From contig OX123193.2 of assembly GCA_944739405.2 (NCBI GenBank), positions 14,434,519 through 14,498,518 on the forward strand: a DNA stretch of 64,000 nt, given 5' to 3'. The position numbers and the translations under genes are program-made. The DNA comes from Euclidia mi (lineage: Eukaryota > Arthropoda > Insecta > Lepidoptera > Erebidae). The notes under the pieces are model-generated. The model was not told where the DNA came from. It searched no databases and worked only from the letters and a program-made list of their open reading frames with translations. Below, one piece after another: positions 31,323-43,193 of this stretch (position 1 is its first letter; every line of letters begins with the position of its first letter).

Positions 31323-32548
31323 ATGAGTGAACCCATCTTCGAGATGAGCTCATTATCAAATAAAATATCGTTACCTTATACGAAATTATTTACGAAAGGC
31401 TCTAGTAATTATCTTAATTTTCTTATCGATACCGGTGCAAGTATCAGCATTGTTAAACAGTCTAGTTTGGGAAATATGCCTGAGCTTACCTCTGACACTA
31501 TTAAAATAAGAGGTATAAATGATACTAATTCCTATTGCGAAACTTTAGGAGGAGTTTATTTAACATTTATTTTATCCAATACTTCTTTTCAACATAAATT
31601 TCACGTCATAAATGATAATGTTAACTTAAAAAATTATGATGGTATATTAGGTACAGACTTTCTCCATCTTTATGAGGCGAATATAGATTATAATTCCAAA
31701 ACGTTAACCTTTAATGGCCATGAATTACCAATTTTTCTACATCAACCTACTTATATGATACCGGCACGCTCCGAGGCCGTTATATGATACCGGCACGCTC
31801 CGAGGCCGTTATCGAATGCGCCGTATCCAATTACTCTCCCGAGCTTTATCTAAACAATGAAGCCTTAGTACTAGACCATACCTTAAAGGAAGGTGTTTAT
31901 TTCGCAAATTGCATTGTATCTATTAAACCGAATAGAAAGGTCAATGTTACTATATTAAATACTACTGACCTAGACCTTGAGGTCAAAGATTATGTCGTAG
32001 AGTTGTCACCGATTGATTATGTTGAAAACTTAGAGTATAATTCTTCTTATAATATTAACTCTATTTCTTATTCTAAATCTGATCGGGCAAATCAAGTATT
32101 AAATTCTATTCGCTGTTCACATTTAAATGAAGAAGAGAGGAAAGCTCTTCTTAATTGTTGTTCAGAGTATACAGATATATTTTATCTCGAAGGCGAACCA
32201 TTATCCTTTACTTCTGCCGTAGAACATTCAATTGATACGGGTAACGCAGCCCCTATTCACGTAAAATCGTATCGCTTCCCTGAATGTCACAAGGAAGAAG
32301 TCGATACTCAAATTCGAAAGATGCTAAATCAAAATATTATACGTCCTTCAATTTCACCTTGGAGTGCTCCAGTATGGGTAGTTCCCAAAAAGTTAGATGC
32401 ATCCGGCAAAAAGAAGTGGCAAATTGTAATAGATTATCGCCGCCTTAACGATGTCACTGTCTCAGAAAGTTATCCGCTGCCTCTCATAACTGATATCCTC
32501 CTAAATATTTTACTACGCTTGACCTTGCAAGTTCCTTCCATCAATTGA
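31323..32548 (+). pseudogene. Errantivirus-like pol: protease and RT fingers
   Basis: 31323-31787 contains the aspartic protease active site FLIDTGASISIV and YDGILGTDFLH. A 29-bp tandem duplication (31752-31809) shifts the frame. 31784-32548 continues with AVEHSIDTGNAAPIHVKSYR and RT fingers IIRPSISPWSAPVWVVPKK and WQIVIDYRRLNDVTV. It breaks near 32500 just before motif A, where the other frame reads TLDLASSFHQLRM. Confidence 0.9.
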
Positions 32549-34212
32549 GAATGTCCGAAAAGGACGCACCAAAAACAGGTTTCACTGTTAGTTCTAATTC
32601 TACTATGTCCGGCCACTACGAATTCACTAGGATGCCCTTCGGGTTGAAAAATGGCCCTATTACCTTCCAACGACTTATGAACACCGTATTATCAGGGTTA
32701 CAAGGTCTACATTGCTATGTTTACATGGACGATTGTATTATCTATAGCTCATCCTTACAAAATCATATAGAAAAATTAGAACTAGTTTTTGACAGACTAC
32801 GTAAATACAACCTAAAACTCTAACCTGATAAATGCGAGTTCCTACGTCGCGAAGTGAGTTACCTTGGTCACATCATCACCGATAGAGGTGTTTCTCTGAA
32901 TCCCGAAAAGGTCAAGGCCGTGTCTCAATTCCCAATTCCTAAAAACCCTAAGGAGGTCAAATCATTTCTAGGTCTTATTGGTTATTATCGCCGTTTCACT
33001 AACAATTTTTCAAAACTTACCAAACCTCTTACGTCCTTATTAAAGAAAGATGTCACTTTCCACTGGTCCTCTGAACAACAAACTGCCTTCGAAATTCTTA
33101 AAGAAAAACTAACTACTGCCCCGATTCTCCAATATCCAGATTTTTCGCAACCTTTTATTGTTACTACCGATGCCAGTAATTATGCCGTCGGAGCTGTCCT
33201 CTCGCAAGGACCTAAAGGGAAAGACAAACCGATAGCGTTTGCCTCTCGTACTCTGAATCGTGCTGAAGGAAACTATTCGACAACCGAAAAGGAGTTGTTA
33301 GCTATTTTGTTTGCCTTCAAAACGTTTCGCCCTTACTTATACGGTAATAAATTTAAAATCGTTACTGATCATAGACTTCTCGTATGGCTATTTAACGTAA
33401 AAGACCCAGGCAGTAGATTAATACGTTGGCGCCTCAAACTCGAGGAGTACGACTATGAAATCGTGTATAAACAAGGTCGTCTCAATTCTAACGCCGATGC
33501 CTTATCCCGATGTCCCATTAATGTTATAGATATTAATAGCTTAAATAACCTAACTTATGAAAAATATTTTAAACTCCAGTTCACGAATCGCCTTCCAATT
33601 TCTAATACTATTATTCAAGAATATTCCCAAAGTTTACATTTAACTAAATTAAATACCATTGTTCTCCCTGTTTCTTTAGATTTCGACAATTCTATACCCC
33701 ACTGTGAAGAAATTTTAACACAGTTAGAAAATTCTGAAACGTTGCTAAATTCTGAACGTGAACCTTTCACGATTCAAATGTTTATCGAAAAGAACAAAAC
33801 CTTTTATTTCTTATATACTAAAGTTCATCACTATGAAGAGACTAAATTTAAAGATATTTATAACCTACTTCTAAAGCTTAGAGATAAAATCATTACAGAA
33901 AATGCAAATGTTACTGATTTAGCAATATCAGACTTCTCTGACCCTTTTTCTAAGCTACCTTATACTAAAATCTATAATATGATTTCCTATATCTTTAGTA
34001 ACACCAATATTAAAATCCACATTTACAAAAATCAGTTAATATATCCAACTCCAGCCGAAGTGCCAAAAATATTAAAAGAAAACCATGATTCTCCAATCGC
34101 TGGTCACCCAGGTACTAACCGAATGTACAAGAGAATAAAATCATCTTATTATTGGAAAGGTATGCGCTCAGATATTAGAAATGTCAACTATGTCAAATTA
34201 ATAAACCTTTAA
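32500..34212 (+). pseudogene. Errantivirus-like pol: RT palm, RNase H, integrase zinc finger
   Basis: The RT palm continues with the motif A aspartate in TLDLASS, then FTRMPFGLKNGPITFQ and the catalytic YVYMDDCIIYSS. A TAA at 32821-32823 interrupts it. 32854-34212 (452 residues) has SFLGLIGYYRRFTNNFS, RNase H (TTDASNYAVGAVLSQ, IAFASRTLNRAEGNYS, KIVTDHRLLVWLF) and the H2C2 start (HDSPIAGHPGTNRM, YYWKGM). A frameshift at about 34190 destroys the Cys pair. Confidence 0.92.
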
Positions 34213-34214
34213 GA

Positions 34215-35075
34215 ATGTCAAATAAAGCTCCAATGGAAATCACTTCCACCACTACAAGGCCATTTGAACGGCTTGCGCTGGACTTTGTTGGTCCCCTTCC
34301 CGAAGCAGGCTTTCAAAATTTTAAATACATATTAACCCTACAAGATGACCTTACCAAATTCTCTAGCGCTTATCCCATGGTTACAGCAACCAGTGAAGAA
34401 ATTGCACGGAATATTGTACACTTTATGTCTCTTTTTTACAACTATTTTAACTGATCTTGGTACTTGTTTCACTTCGGATTTACTTAAACAGCTTACGACT
34501 TAGAGTTACTAAAAATTAAAAATCTTTTCACTACTCCGTATCATCCACAGACAAATAGAGCTCTGGAACGCTCTCATGCCACTTTAAAAGAGTATCTCAA
34601 ATCTTTTGTTAACGAAAATCAAAACGACTGGCACTGTTACCTATTTACTACAATTTTAGCTTACAATACTACGCCTCATTCTAGTACAAATTTCACGCCT
34701 TATGAGTTGTTATACGGTTATAAACCAGTAATCCCTTCTTCACTTTATGAAACTCATACTAATACAACATATCATGAATATATTCGGGCTTTACAATATC
34801 GTATGCGTTTCAGTCGCGAAAAAGCGATTCAAAATATAATAAATAACAAAGAAAGGTCAAAACAATATTATGACAGCAGTTCGCGTCAAATATCCTATAA
34901 AGTTGGTGACTTAGTTTATTTAAAACATCACCATCGTTTAAGAAAGGCTCTGTCTCCTATATGGAAAGGCCCATATAAAATCGTTCAAGTTCATGGTAAT
35001 CGAAATGTCACTTTGCAAGTAGGTCGCAAAAGAGTTAAATATCATGTTAACGAAATTAAACCAGCATCTTCTTAA
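34215..35075 (+). pseudogene. Errantivirus-like pol: integrase core and C-terminus
   Basis: LALDFVGPLPEAGF carries the first catalytic Asp. After a shift near 34430 another frame gives TDLGTCFTSDLL with the second Asp, and TTPYHPQTNRALERSHATL with the Glu. A stop lies between them at about 34501. The C-terminal part 34707-35075 (GYKPVIPSSLYE, VGDLVYLKHHHRL, SPIWKGPYKIVQV) is the SH3-like tail of gypsy integrases. The triad residues persist in a broken frame. Confidence 0.9.
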
Positions 35076-35864
35076 TTCTTCTATTTTCTCATTTCCAGAA
35101 TATTATGCTGCGGAAGGCATTGCCAAGCAGACTCCAATATAATTCCTATTTCTCACAGTCCTGGTTTATATTTTGAACCTCAGACTAATATACATTTTTA
35201 TAATGACTATTGGAAAGTCATTACACATATTGATTTAATAACTCTAGATCCATATCTTAACAAAATCGAAACTCTATTGCAAAATACCTTAAATCTATGC
35301 GTAAAATCTCAATCCAAATATCTATCCGAATGTAAAGACTTTTCTAGCCCAATCGAAATCTTAATACAATCTAGTTATATCAAACTCGAATCTCTGTCTC
35401 ATATTATAAGTAATCAATCTAAACATAAAGTTAAAAGATCTTTAGAATTCGGTGGCGAAATCCTTAAATTCTTTTTCGGCACATTAGACGCCGACGATGC
35501 TCGCAAGTATGATGCAGCAATTGAATCTTGTCGCAAAAACGACAAGGAATTATTTCATTTGTTTCGAGATAATATACATATAATTAAGGGGCGGAACATA
35601 TCTGACGGAAGATCCGTCGCGTTTTATCCGTCGCGTAACGCCAATACATACAAATGTATAGAAAAACGTTCAACCTTTCACACCTGACCGAAGATCCGTT
35701 AGTACGTCGAGCGTACTGACGGATTATCCGTCGACGTCGCGCGCACCACGCACCACGTGAATTTTGACCATTGAGTAAGGAATATACATGGAGAGCGCAA
35801 ATAGTCCATATAGAAAAATTAAATTATACACATATATTATTGTATTTTTTATTTTATAGACTCA

Positions 35865-35935
35865 CGCCTGTATCCCCGGAGCGGTAGGCAGAGGTGTAAT
35901 ATTACACCCACATTTCACCATGTCTTTTTTATACA
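35865..35935 (-). mobile_element. SINE 3'-tail fragment inside the Harbinger-like element
   Basis: Minus strand reads CACCTCTGCCTACCGCTCCG and GGCGTGAGTCTATAAA, the shared SINE/RTE tail. The head is missing. Confidence 0.65.
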
Positions 35936-36139
35936 CATATATACGAAATCGACATAAAGCCACCAAACATTGTGTTGTCTCGTTTTGTCTTAGGGATATC
36001 TCTGTCAGAAAAAAGAGAGTTTACTGAATAAGTTAATCATGATGATATTTTATTAGAAATGTCATTCGTGCTATTGTCGCCATATTTTTTGCCAAGGTTT
36101 GTGGTACATCTGCTGTGAAATCGTTGTATATCGAACATA

Positions 36140-36245
36140 ATAATCGCTTTAAGCGATAAGGCCGCCCTTTGTACTTTAACTATTATATAAGATTTGTACA
36201 ATGTTGATACTGGTGTACAATAAAGTTTAAAATAAATAAATAAAT
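36140..36245 (+). mobile_element. 5'-truncated LINE tail inside the Harbinger-like element
   Basis: Contains GCGATAAGGCCGCCCTTTGT and GGTGTACAATAAAG, ending in an (AAAT)n tail at 36229-36251. Same 3' end as 8257-8441 and 48790-48935. Confidence 0.75.
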
Positions 36246-37887
36246 AAATAATAATTTAATTTTTCTGCATAAATATGTCTAAAAACCAGATGAATCAGTG
36301 CTTCAGGCTGTGTGTTTCATTACCGTATGTATGGTGCCATTCATGTCCGGTACTTTCTCAGCGACACAGTATCGATATTGGCTCTCAGAGAATATTTTGT
36401 TACATGTTTCATACAAGGGTCGTCTTTCGCTTTGCCATGTACATCCACATTTGCATTATGAAATAAACTAATCTGGCAAAAGATTTAAAGTAACTAAAGT
36501 TACTTACTACAAAAACGTATTATTTTCCTCTGACCGCCTCCATATCGATATCGATTATATTCTGGAGTACAACCCAAATGGTAGCCATTTTAAATTGCCC
36601 AACGTTGCGTAGGTATGCACGCTAATTTCGTAGGTATGCACGCTAAATTCGTAGGTATTGGACATGCCATATCCATGTCATTCCCAGATCGGTGATTTTG
36701 AGTGACGCGTAGTAGAGTAAGATTCCAGGGCCGCTAGACCTTACTTATTTTTTCAGAAAAGAAATGTGTAGAATAATGTAGTGTTAGTATGTGCTATGAG
36801 TGTACGCATACTTGCTAGCCTGGATCGTGGGCCAATTTTTTGGTATGAGGTTCTAAAGGTCTACGGGAATTACTGCCGTCGTAATGAGTCTGGCAGAATT
36901 ATTTATGATTTTAGTAATATTTTCTAAAAAATACCTAAAAACCAGCACTGAGAATTTGTCTGAGTCTGAGTGTTCATTGTGTCCGTTAGTTGTATGTTTG
37001 TAAAGTCCCCCGCGACACAGGATTTATTCCTAGTGCGGGAGTTGTCTTATTAAACAAAAAAAAAATTAATATAAAACATGAAGAACACGATTTGTAACCA
37101 AAATACACTTTTACCACAGATTCTACATTTACAGTTAATGCAACGTAGAGGCGTAGAAGTTAAAACCATGAGAAATAACAGGCAATAAATCTCACGGCTA
37201 CGCCTTTTAATTTCCAAACTTTATATATTAAAATACCTACATAGAAAACATTTTGTGTCATGCGCTGCAACTGTATCCCCTTCTACATCATTTGTAAAAA
37301 AATTCTTAAAAACCGTAACCAAATCGTATCATCGTCTTTTAATTTTGAATCTCCATACCTATATAGGAAATATATTCAAATAACGCTTGTTAGCTACTAT
37401 AAAAATCTCTTAAGTCCGACATATTTTTAATAGTCAAACTCGAATTACAATATAAATAACTACCGGACTTCAGTGACTACATAACATCAGGGAACACGAA
37501 AAATGATTAGGTAAAAGAATATGACAGTAAAATATTGAGCTGCCTTGAGTACGGCCCTGCACGAACAAACTTATATGTGTGCATAATAGCCACGCTTTTA
37601 GCAAATGTGTGCAGATACGCTCGGCGCATTTTCCGTCAGATGTGTACCGACTCATTTGACGGTATATACGCGACCGAAGATACGTTCGACGGATCTTTCG
37701 TCAGGTATGTTCCGCCCCTAAGTCAACTATAAATAACTTTAATTCTACTATTTCTAAACTTAATCAAAATGAAGTAAAATTAAATCAACAAATTGATACT
37801 ATGAATCAAATATTTTCTCAAATTACCAAAACTGATAACATCCTTCTTTATATTTCTAAGATAAATAATCTTTTTAGTGTTATTAAA

Positions 37888-37923
37888 AGTTCCTTATTGT
37901 CTAGAAATAGACAATAAGGAACT
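37888..37923. repeat. Perfect 16-bp palindrome inside env
   Basis: AGTTCCTTATTGTCTA, spacer GAAA, then the exact reverse complement. It lies where the env frame breaks, consistent with an inverted copy of one arm having been added. Confidence 0.92.
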
Positions 37924-39171
37924 ACTAGATACTACTCTAAATGCTATTTTATTTTCTAAGCTAAATGTCCTGCACCCTAGCGTTATAAGTCCACTGAATC
38001 TTTTCAAAGAATTGTCAGAACATAGCAATCAAATAAGTAAGCAATTGGAATTTCCAGCTCCATTAGATATAAATAATATTATTTCAATTATAGATGTATC
38101 GCAACTTAGCTGCTACTACTATAATAATAAGATTGTTTTTGTGTTACAAATCCCTCTAATATCGCTAGATAATTTCACTGTTCATAAAGTGATTCCCTTA
38201 CCGACTCCTCACGAGTCAAACTCTCATATTCAAACATTTGCTTTGATTCAACCTTCTAACAATTATATTGCATTGAGTGATGATAGAATGCATTATGCCA
38301 TGTTAAATGACCTTAACAGTTGTAAAACTATTTATAGTAACTATTCTATTTGTGAGTTAACTTCTATATTTCCGTGTTTGAATAATGCAAACTGTGAGTC
38401 TAAGTTACTGACTGAAGTAACCTTAACCTTACCTAGAGAATGTACCTCTAGATTACTATATGGTCAAATAGATATTTGGCAAAGACTTAAAAATAATAGG
38501 TGGATATTTGTACAGTCAGATATAACCAAATTAACAATTAAATGTCAGGACGATATTAACGATTACTCTATTGTTGGCACAGGAATTGTAAAATTAAGAA
38601 CGGATTGTATAGGTTATTCGAAAACCATCCAGTTGTTGCCTAGTAACGTTTATTCCTTTTCTGTTAAATCTCCTATTGATATACACTTCGACATAACAAA
38701 TGACGATTGTTGCAAGAAGGATATATTGAATGAAAGTTTGCCTCACTTAACGCCACTTTCTTTATCTAAAATCAATTAAGAATCGTTAAAGTAGCAGACT
38801 CATCAATTAAATAATTTAGAAAACGAATTAAATAAACTGCAAAATGAATCTCATTTCATTAAATATAGCCACTACTATTCTACATTTACTATTATTCTTA
38901 TTGTGTTTCTATTTTCATACGTAGCTTATAAGATGTATAAGTGTTATGCTAATCATTGTAATTCTGGATGTTGTATACAAATCTTCAATCAATGTAATAC
39001 AAAGAAATCTGTCCAGCATAATTCAAAACTTTCTAGTTCTTTTGAAATGACAGACCTATCAGCATCAGAAGATGACAAATCTGTAAAATCATTACCGAAT
39101 GTCACTACCAATTATAAGCCTTATGGTTCTTTGCATAAAGTTCAATTTACTTCTACAAGAAATATAAAAAA

Positions 39172-39379
39172 CTAGAGGACGCCAGCAGCTACGCCTGCAT
39201 TTTTTTTTTAATTTACCCGTTTTGGCCGATCCCGTGGGAATTTCGGGAAATCCCTTCTTAGTGCACCCTTGCGGTCCCCAAGGAACATACATGCCAAATT
39301 TCAGCTTCCTGCGCCCAATAGTTTCGGCTGTAGCGTGTCTGTCAGTCAGTCAGTAACGCAAGGATTTTAAATATTAAGA
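39172..39379 (-). mobile_element. 208-bp non-autonomous Helitron, copy 2, in env tail
   Basis: Minus-strand sense: A, then TCTTAATATTTAAAATCC through to GGCGTCCTCTAG, then T. Its CTAG supplies the TAG that ends the env tail ORF at 39175. Close sister of 27416-27622 and 53965-54171. Confidence 0.88.
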
Positions 39380-39741
39380 TTATTAGAAAACGTCTTTTTA
39401 CTAAATGATATAAGTATACAAACTATTTACATTTTTACATTTGCTAAATATTTACTATTTCATTTGTTTACAACTTATACAATTAAAATGAATTTACTTT
39501 TACTACTTTTACTATTCCGAATCAATTATTTACTATGTCCTATTTTATAAGTCATGTTTGACTAACATTTATAAATAAACTATGTCGGTTTTAATTTTAA
39601 TTATACTTTCTAATTAAATTGTTCAATTATTATAATTAATTTCAAATTCTATTTTCTAGAATGATAATGTTGAACTTTATAATTAATTTTACTATTTCCT
39701 ATGTCGTAATTAGATTTAAATTCTATTTCCTTTTTTTTATT

Positions 39742-39889
39742 AGTTGGGCCTGGGACGCGACAGTGAACGGTTGAGAAACCTAAATATAGGCATTCAGTAT
39801 AGTGTAGTGTGTGTGTCAAGGTAATAAAAGGACTCTAAATTAATTTGTGAGTTTTTTTTTAAAAGACGAACGGGGTCGGCCTCCTAACA
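39742..39889 (+). repeat. Errantivirus-like 3' LTR
   Basis: Second copy of the 148-bp LTR, differing only around the poly-T/poly-A run. Confidence 0.9.
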
Positions 39890-40737
39890 GCACACTTAAA
39901 GAACGCGCATGCTTAGGGTGAGCTTAATGCAACAGTAGACTTGGACACTCGAACCAAAAAACAACACTCCAGTGTTTGTAGTCAGCGAATTTAACTGGTC
40001 ATTGAAAGTCATCAGCACATCATACAAGTTGTGAAAGTAGATTTAATACCATCAAGTAGGCCTTAAGGCGAAGTGCCGCCAATTATTTTGGCTACGTGGT
40101 GCTGACCCTCGACACTATACCTCAGCGATCTACTTATAGCTATATAATTAACTTGGACATCTATGTGCCACTTAACAACATATTGCGGAAGGAAAATAAT
40201 TATTTCTTTCTTATATCTAGCTTCTATTTTTCTTATTATCGTGTCGATATACAACCGAGATAGATATAATTATTATTATGAAATACTAGCTAAGCCCGCG
40301 ATTACACCCGCGATATTTAGCCTACTGCTGCGCACCCGTGACTCAAAGCGTGATGTTATATAGGCTTTACCCTTCATCGATAAATCAAATCAACAAAATA
40401 GTTCCGGAGATTAGCGCGTTAAACTAATCAAACAAACTCTTCTTGTAAATTATTTTTTGATTATACCTTTAATGTGTCTACTGCGCCACAACCGTGGCAT
40501 ATAGCGTGATTTGATATAGCCTTACTAAATAGGCTATCAAATACAACAATAAATATTCAAATCGACCCAGTAGTTTCTAAGATTAACGCATTCAACCAGA
40601 CAAGCAAACTCAACAGCTTTATAAATATTTGCATTTCTAGGTATAGATTTATTCAATTTGGAGAACAGCTTATTGCTATTCTCCAAACCTCTAAAACCAA
40701 AAAAGATTTTACAACTGACACGTTGACATATACCTAC
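39890..40737. repeat. Degenerate Helitron-like sequence
   Basis: Blocks such as GCTAAGCCCGCGATTACACC (about 40289) and GTTCCGGAGATTAGCGCGTT (about 40401), with a second weaker copy of the latter near 40567, resemble decayed Helitron derivatives common in Lepidoptera. No boundary could be fixed and no gene is present. Confidence 0.4.
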
Positions 40738-40749
40738 GTATATCAAGGT

Positions 40750-41147
40750 GCCGTGTGGTTGACGGCATAGAATACAAGTGTCACCACCCCCTATCTTCCC
40801 GTGGGTGTCGTAAGAGGCGACTAAGGGATAACACGATGCAAATACCATCTTTGCTTAGAGACGGAAAACTCGACATCAAACCCTATACGACTGCCTCGTT
40901 GGTCTCGCGGCATAAATGTGCGCGTGGGATCGGGAGGTCCCGGGTTCGATTCCTGGGACGGGCAGTGTTATTGGGTTTTTCTGTCACGAAATTCTCAGTA
41001 GCAGCACGGAGTCTGGAAATGTGCCCGGTACGGCAATAGGCTCGCCCCTTATTACGTGGGACTAAAGTATATCTGGCGAAAAGTAGGTGTAGAAATACAC
41101 CTCTGCCTACCCCTTCGGGGATAAAAGGCGTGACGATATGTATGTAT
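40750..41147 (+). mobile_element. Composite SINE with RTE-like tail
   Basis: Order: a head module (CACCACCCCCTATCTTCCCG, TAAGAGGCGACTAAGGG), then a tRNA-like module with B box GGTTCGATTCC at 40943-40953, a body (GTGCCCGGTACGGCAATAGG), then CTCTGCCTACCCCTTCGGGG, GGCGTGA and a (TATG)n tail. Direct repeat GTATATCAAGGT at 40738-40749 and 41148-41159 is the TSD. RNA polymerase III transcript expected; mobilised in trans, very likely by the RTE LINE whose 3' end it shares. Confidence 0.9.
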
Positions 41148-41423
41148 GTATATCAAGGTTGAAAAGAATTTACATAGTTACACTGAAATAAGATCAGGAT
41201 GATTACGCCTAATCTTGCTAAGTTTTGTCCAGTATTGTGTACAATTCACCTTGTCAAAGACTTCAGGATGAAAATTCTTATTATTCAACAAGCCCAGACG
41301 GGAGTGAAAAATAATTCAAGAATATAGATAAAATAAGCAATAGCAATATAGATGGGCTAGTTTAACTGTAAAAAAAATAAAGCATTTCTAATATTTAATT
41401 GAAATTATAAGAAAAGCGCACAA

Positions 41424-41746
41424 GAAGGCTTATCACTATGTTCACTTTGAATGTCTATTTCGGCATAATTATATGTGGCAGAAAACTAGCTGTATCAGCC
41501 GTTCAATTAATAGCCTAACCGCTTTTTACGCCACCATTTGACTAGCAGCTTAAATTGTATACTGAACACTGATCGCAATCCATACTGTTCTAAATCTGCT
41601 GCCGATTTGCCATACCTAGTTACAAAATATTCCGCTGAGAGTTTTATAAAAATGACGCTCGATTTGACCTAAATAGTTATATATTAAGTCTCAGTAAATT
41701 TAATTAAGCATGAAGACATTCAAAGTGAACATAGTGATAAGCCTTC
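41424..41746. repeat. Foldback element with perfect 33-bp inverted ends
   Basis: The 33 bases from 41424 (GAAGGCTTATCACTATGTTC and on) are exactly inverted at 41714-41746, around 257 bp of non-coding DNA. No TSD is clear. Could be a MITE or a local inverted duplication. Confidence 0.85.
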
Positions 41747-41749
41747 CAG

Positions 41750-43185
41750 TACGTACGAAGTTCTTAACAGTTACAAAGTCGTTAGTTTGCTCCTGGGACA
41801 CAGTCTATGTCTATGTATTATGCAACAGCTCTTTGTTTTAAAAACGACTATACATAAAGCTGTTAAGTCTATCTTGTGCAGTTTCGTTACAATTTGAGTT
41901 ATATTTTACACTTGCTTTATTATTTTTTATTGCTTAACTAGTTTTTGTATGTTTTTATTAATATTTCGTATCCTTCAGCAACGCTTCTTATTGCGATTTT
42001 TATTTCCTTTTGGGTTTGATATTATAATAATAAGCATTTTTATCTTAAAATCTTTATGGAGTGAAGTCGACCGCCGAAGAACGAGCAAGATTGGGCGTTA
42101 TCGATTCGATCGTAATTAATTATTGTAACTGTGCTACCTCTTTGTAAACCTTTATATAACGTCCTCATTTACAGCTCTCTACGGCATGTTTTATTGACAT
42201 TTCATTTTGTTTGGTGATGAAATATTTATGCTGCTAACAACAAAAACGCATATTTTATTAAAAAACCTGCCTATCAATTTTAAATTATGACAATCCCTCC
42301 GTTTATCAGCTTTTGCAAAATGTATTGGCAGAGCGCATAACTTGACAACGAAGAGAGGCTCTTCGTTCGCACATTATGAGTTCTGCAAAAAACTAAACTT
42401 CATTCAATTTTGATCCAAAACGACTTGCGACATATTTTTGGAGATTGGATCACATTGCAACGAACACCGAGTAAATTTAATATTTTACCAAGTTTTTCGC
42501 CTTTAACTTTGGAGAATCCCCGCAGCTACGCTCGCGAAAATTTTATTTTAGGTCAGCGGTGTTTTTCTGCACGGCAGATGATGTCCTCGAATTGTCATCG
42601 CTATGATGTTTTAAGTTTATCAATTCCATGTTTTTCTATGTTTTCTGTATGTTACTGATAGAAATGCTAACACATTGATTGCTCTTTTAAATAAAAAAAT
42701 GTAGGTTGCGTTATTTTTGCTTCATGTATTTTCTTTTTTTGCCTCTTTAGATACTCATGGAATGAAATGAAGTAGTGACACTTTGTATTCTTAATCTGTC
42801 ATCAAACAGAGGATTAACATTTGTGATATATGTAAATATTTGCAGCAACCTATTATAACCATATATTTTATAAATCGTAAAGATTCGTAATTTATTTCTT
42901 TAACTATTTATTTATTTATTTATTAATACGACATGTCAACAGAATAAACATAAACAATTACAAAAAGAAATCACAAATTACACAAGTTTCATGCTTATGC
43001 CAATTACAAACAAGCACAACATTCTTAAAATTAGGACATAGTTAGAATATACATATTTAATATGGAATGAAAATATAAAATAAGACATGTTAATTATATT
43101 CTTAAAATTTAATAGGAACTAGTTGGTACTTATTAAATTAAAATCTAATTAAACAGTTATATTTATTATAATTGCAATGGTAGGT
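41750..43185. other. Non-coding stretch, no gene seen
   Basis: AT-rich. A short block GAATCCCCGCAGCTACGCTC near 42513 resembles a Helitron end, and a TTTA microsatellite lies at about 42904-42923. No supported ORF. Confidence 0.55.
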
Positions 43186-43193
43186 AAAAATAT

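Larger units (their letters stand above)
35588..37718. mobile_element. PIF/Harbinger-like non-autonomous transposon inserted in env
   Basis: Inverted ends GGGGCGGAACATA.CTGACG run for 32 bp with two mismatches (35588-35619 and 37687-37718). The 3-bp duplication TAA at 35585-35587 and 37719-37721 fits PIF/Harbinger TWA targets. Sub-terminal GACGG/CCGTC motifs are frequent. No transposase is recognisable. The element itself carries a SINE tail (about 35865-35935, minus) and a LINE tail (36140-36245). Its insertion keeps the env frame on both sides. Confidence 0.85.
35089..39175 (+). pseudogene. Env-like gene related to baculovirus F proteins, interrupted twice
   Basis: The open frame starts after a polypyrimidine tract and AG at about 35064-35088, a plausible splice acceptor; env of errantiviruses is made from spliced RNA. 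A KVKR furin-type site at 35431-35442 is followed by a glycine/phenylalanine-rich fusion-peptide-like stretch and FGTLDADDARKYDAAI. At 35588 a DNA transposon intervenes; the same frame resumes at 37722. A palindromic duplication (37888-37923) then shifts frame. The ectodomain runs to stops at 38777 and 38792, a membrane segment lies at about 38870-38935, and the cytoplasmic tail ends in a stop created by the Helitron at 39172. Such proteins mediate membrane fusion; this copy cannot. Confidence 0.82.
28922..39889 (+). mobile_element. Errantivirus-like (gypsy/TED type) endogenous retroelement with env
   Basis: Two 148-bp LTRs (28922-29069 and 39742-39889), differing at about two positions near the T/A run, bracket gag, pol and an env-like gene. 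A primer-binding region TTTGGTGTCAGAAGTGGG follows the 5' LTR. Two later insertions are nested: a DNA transposon at 35588-37718 and a Helitron at 39172-39379. Without them the element is about 8.6 kb. Every gene has frameshifts or stops, so it is a dead copy. I could not find a convincing TSD. Confidence 0.88.

Noticed and set aside
40943..40953. tRNA genes suggested by B-box matches at 40943, 57080, 62289 and 18220
   Set aside because: The boxes lie in repeated SINE heads without a complete cloverleaf, followed by SINE bodies and tails.
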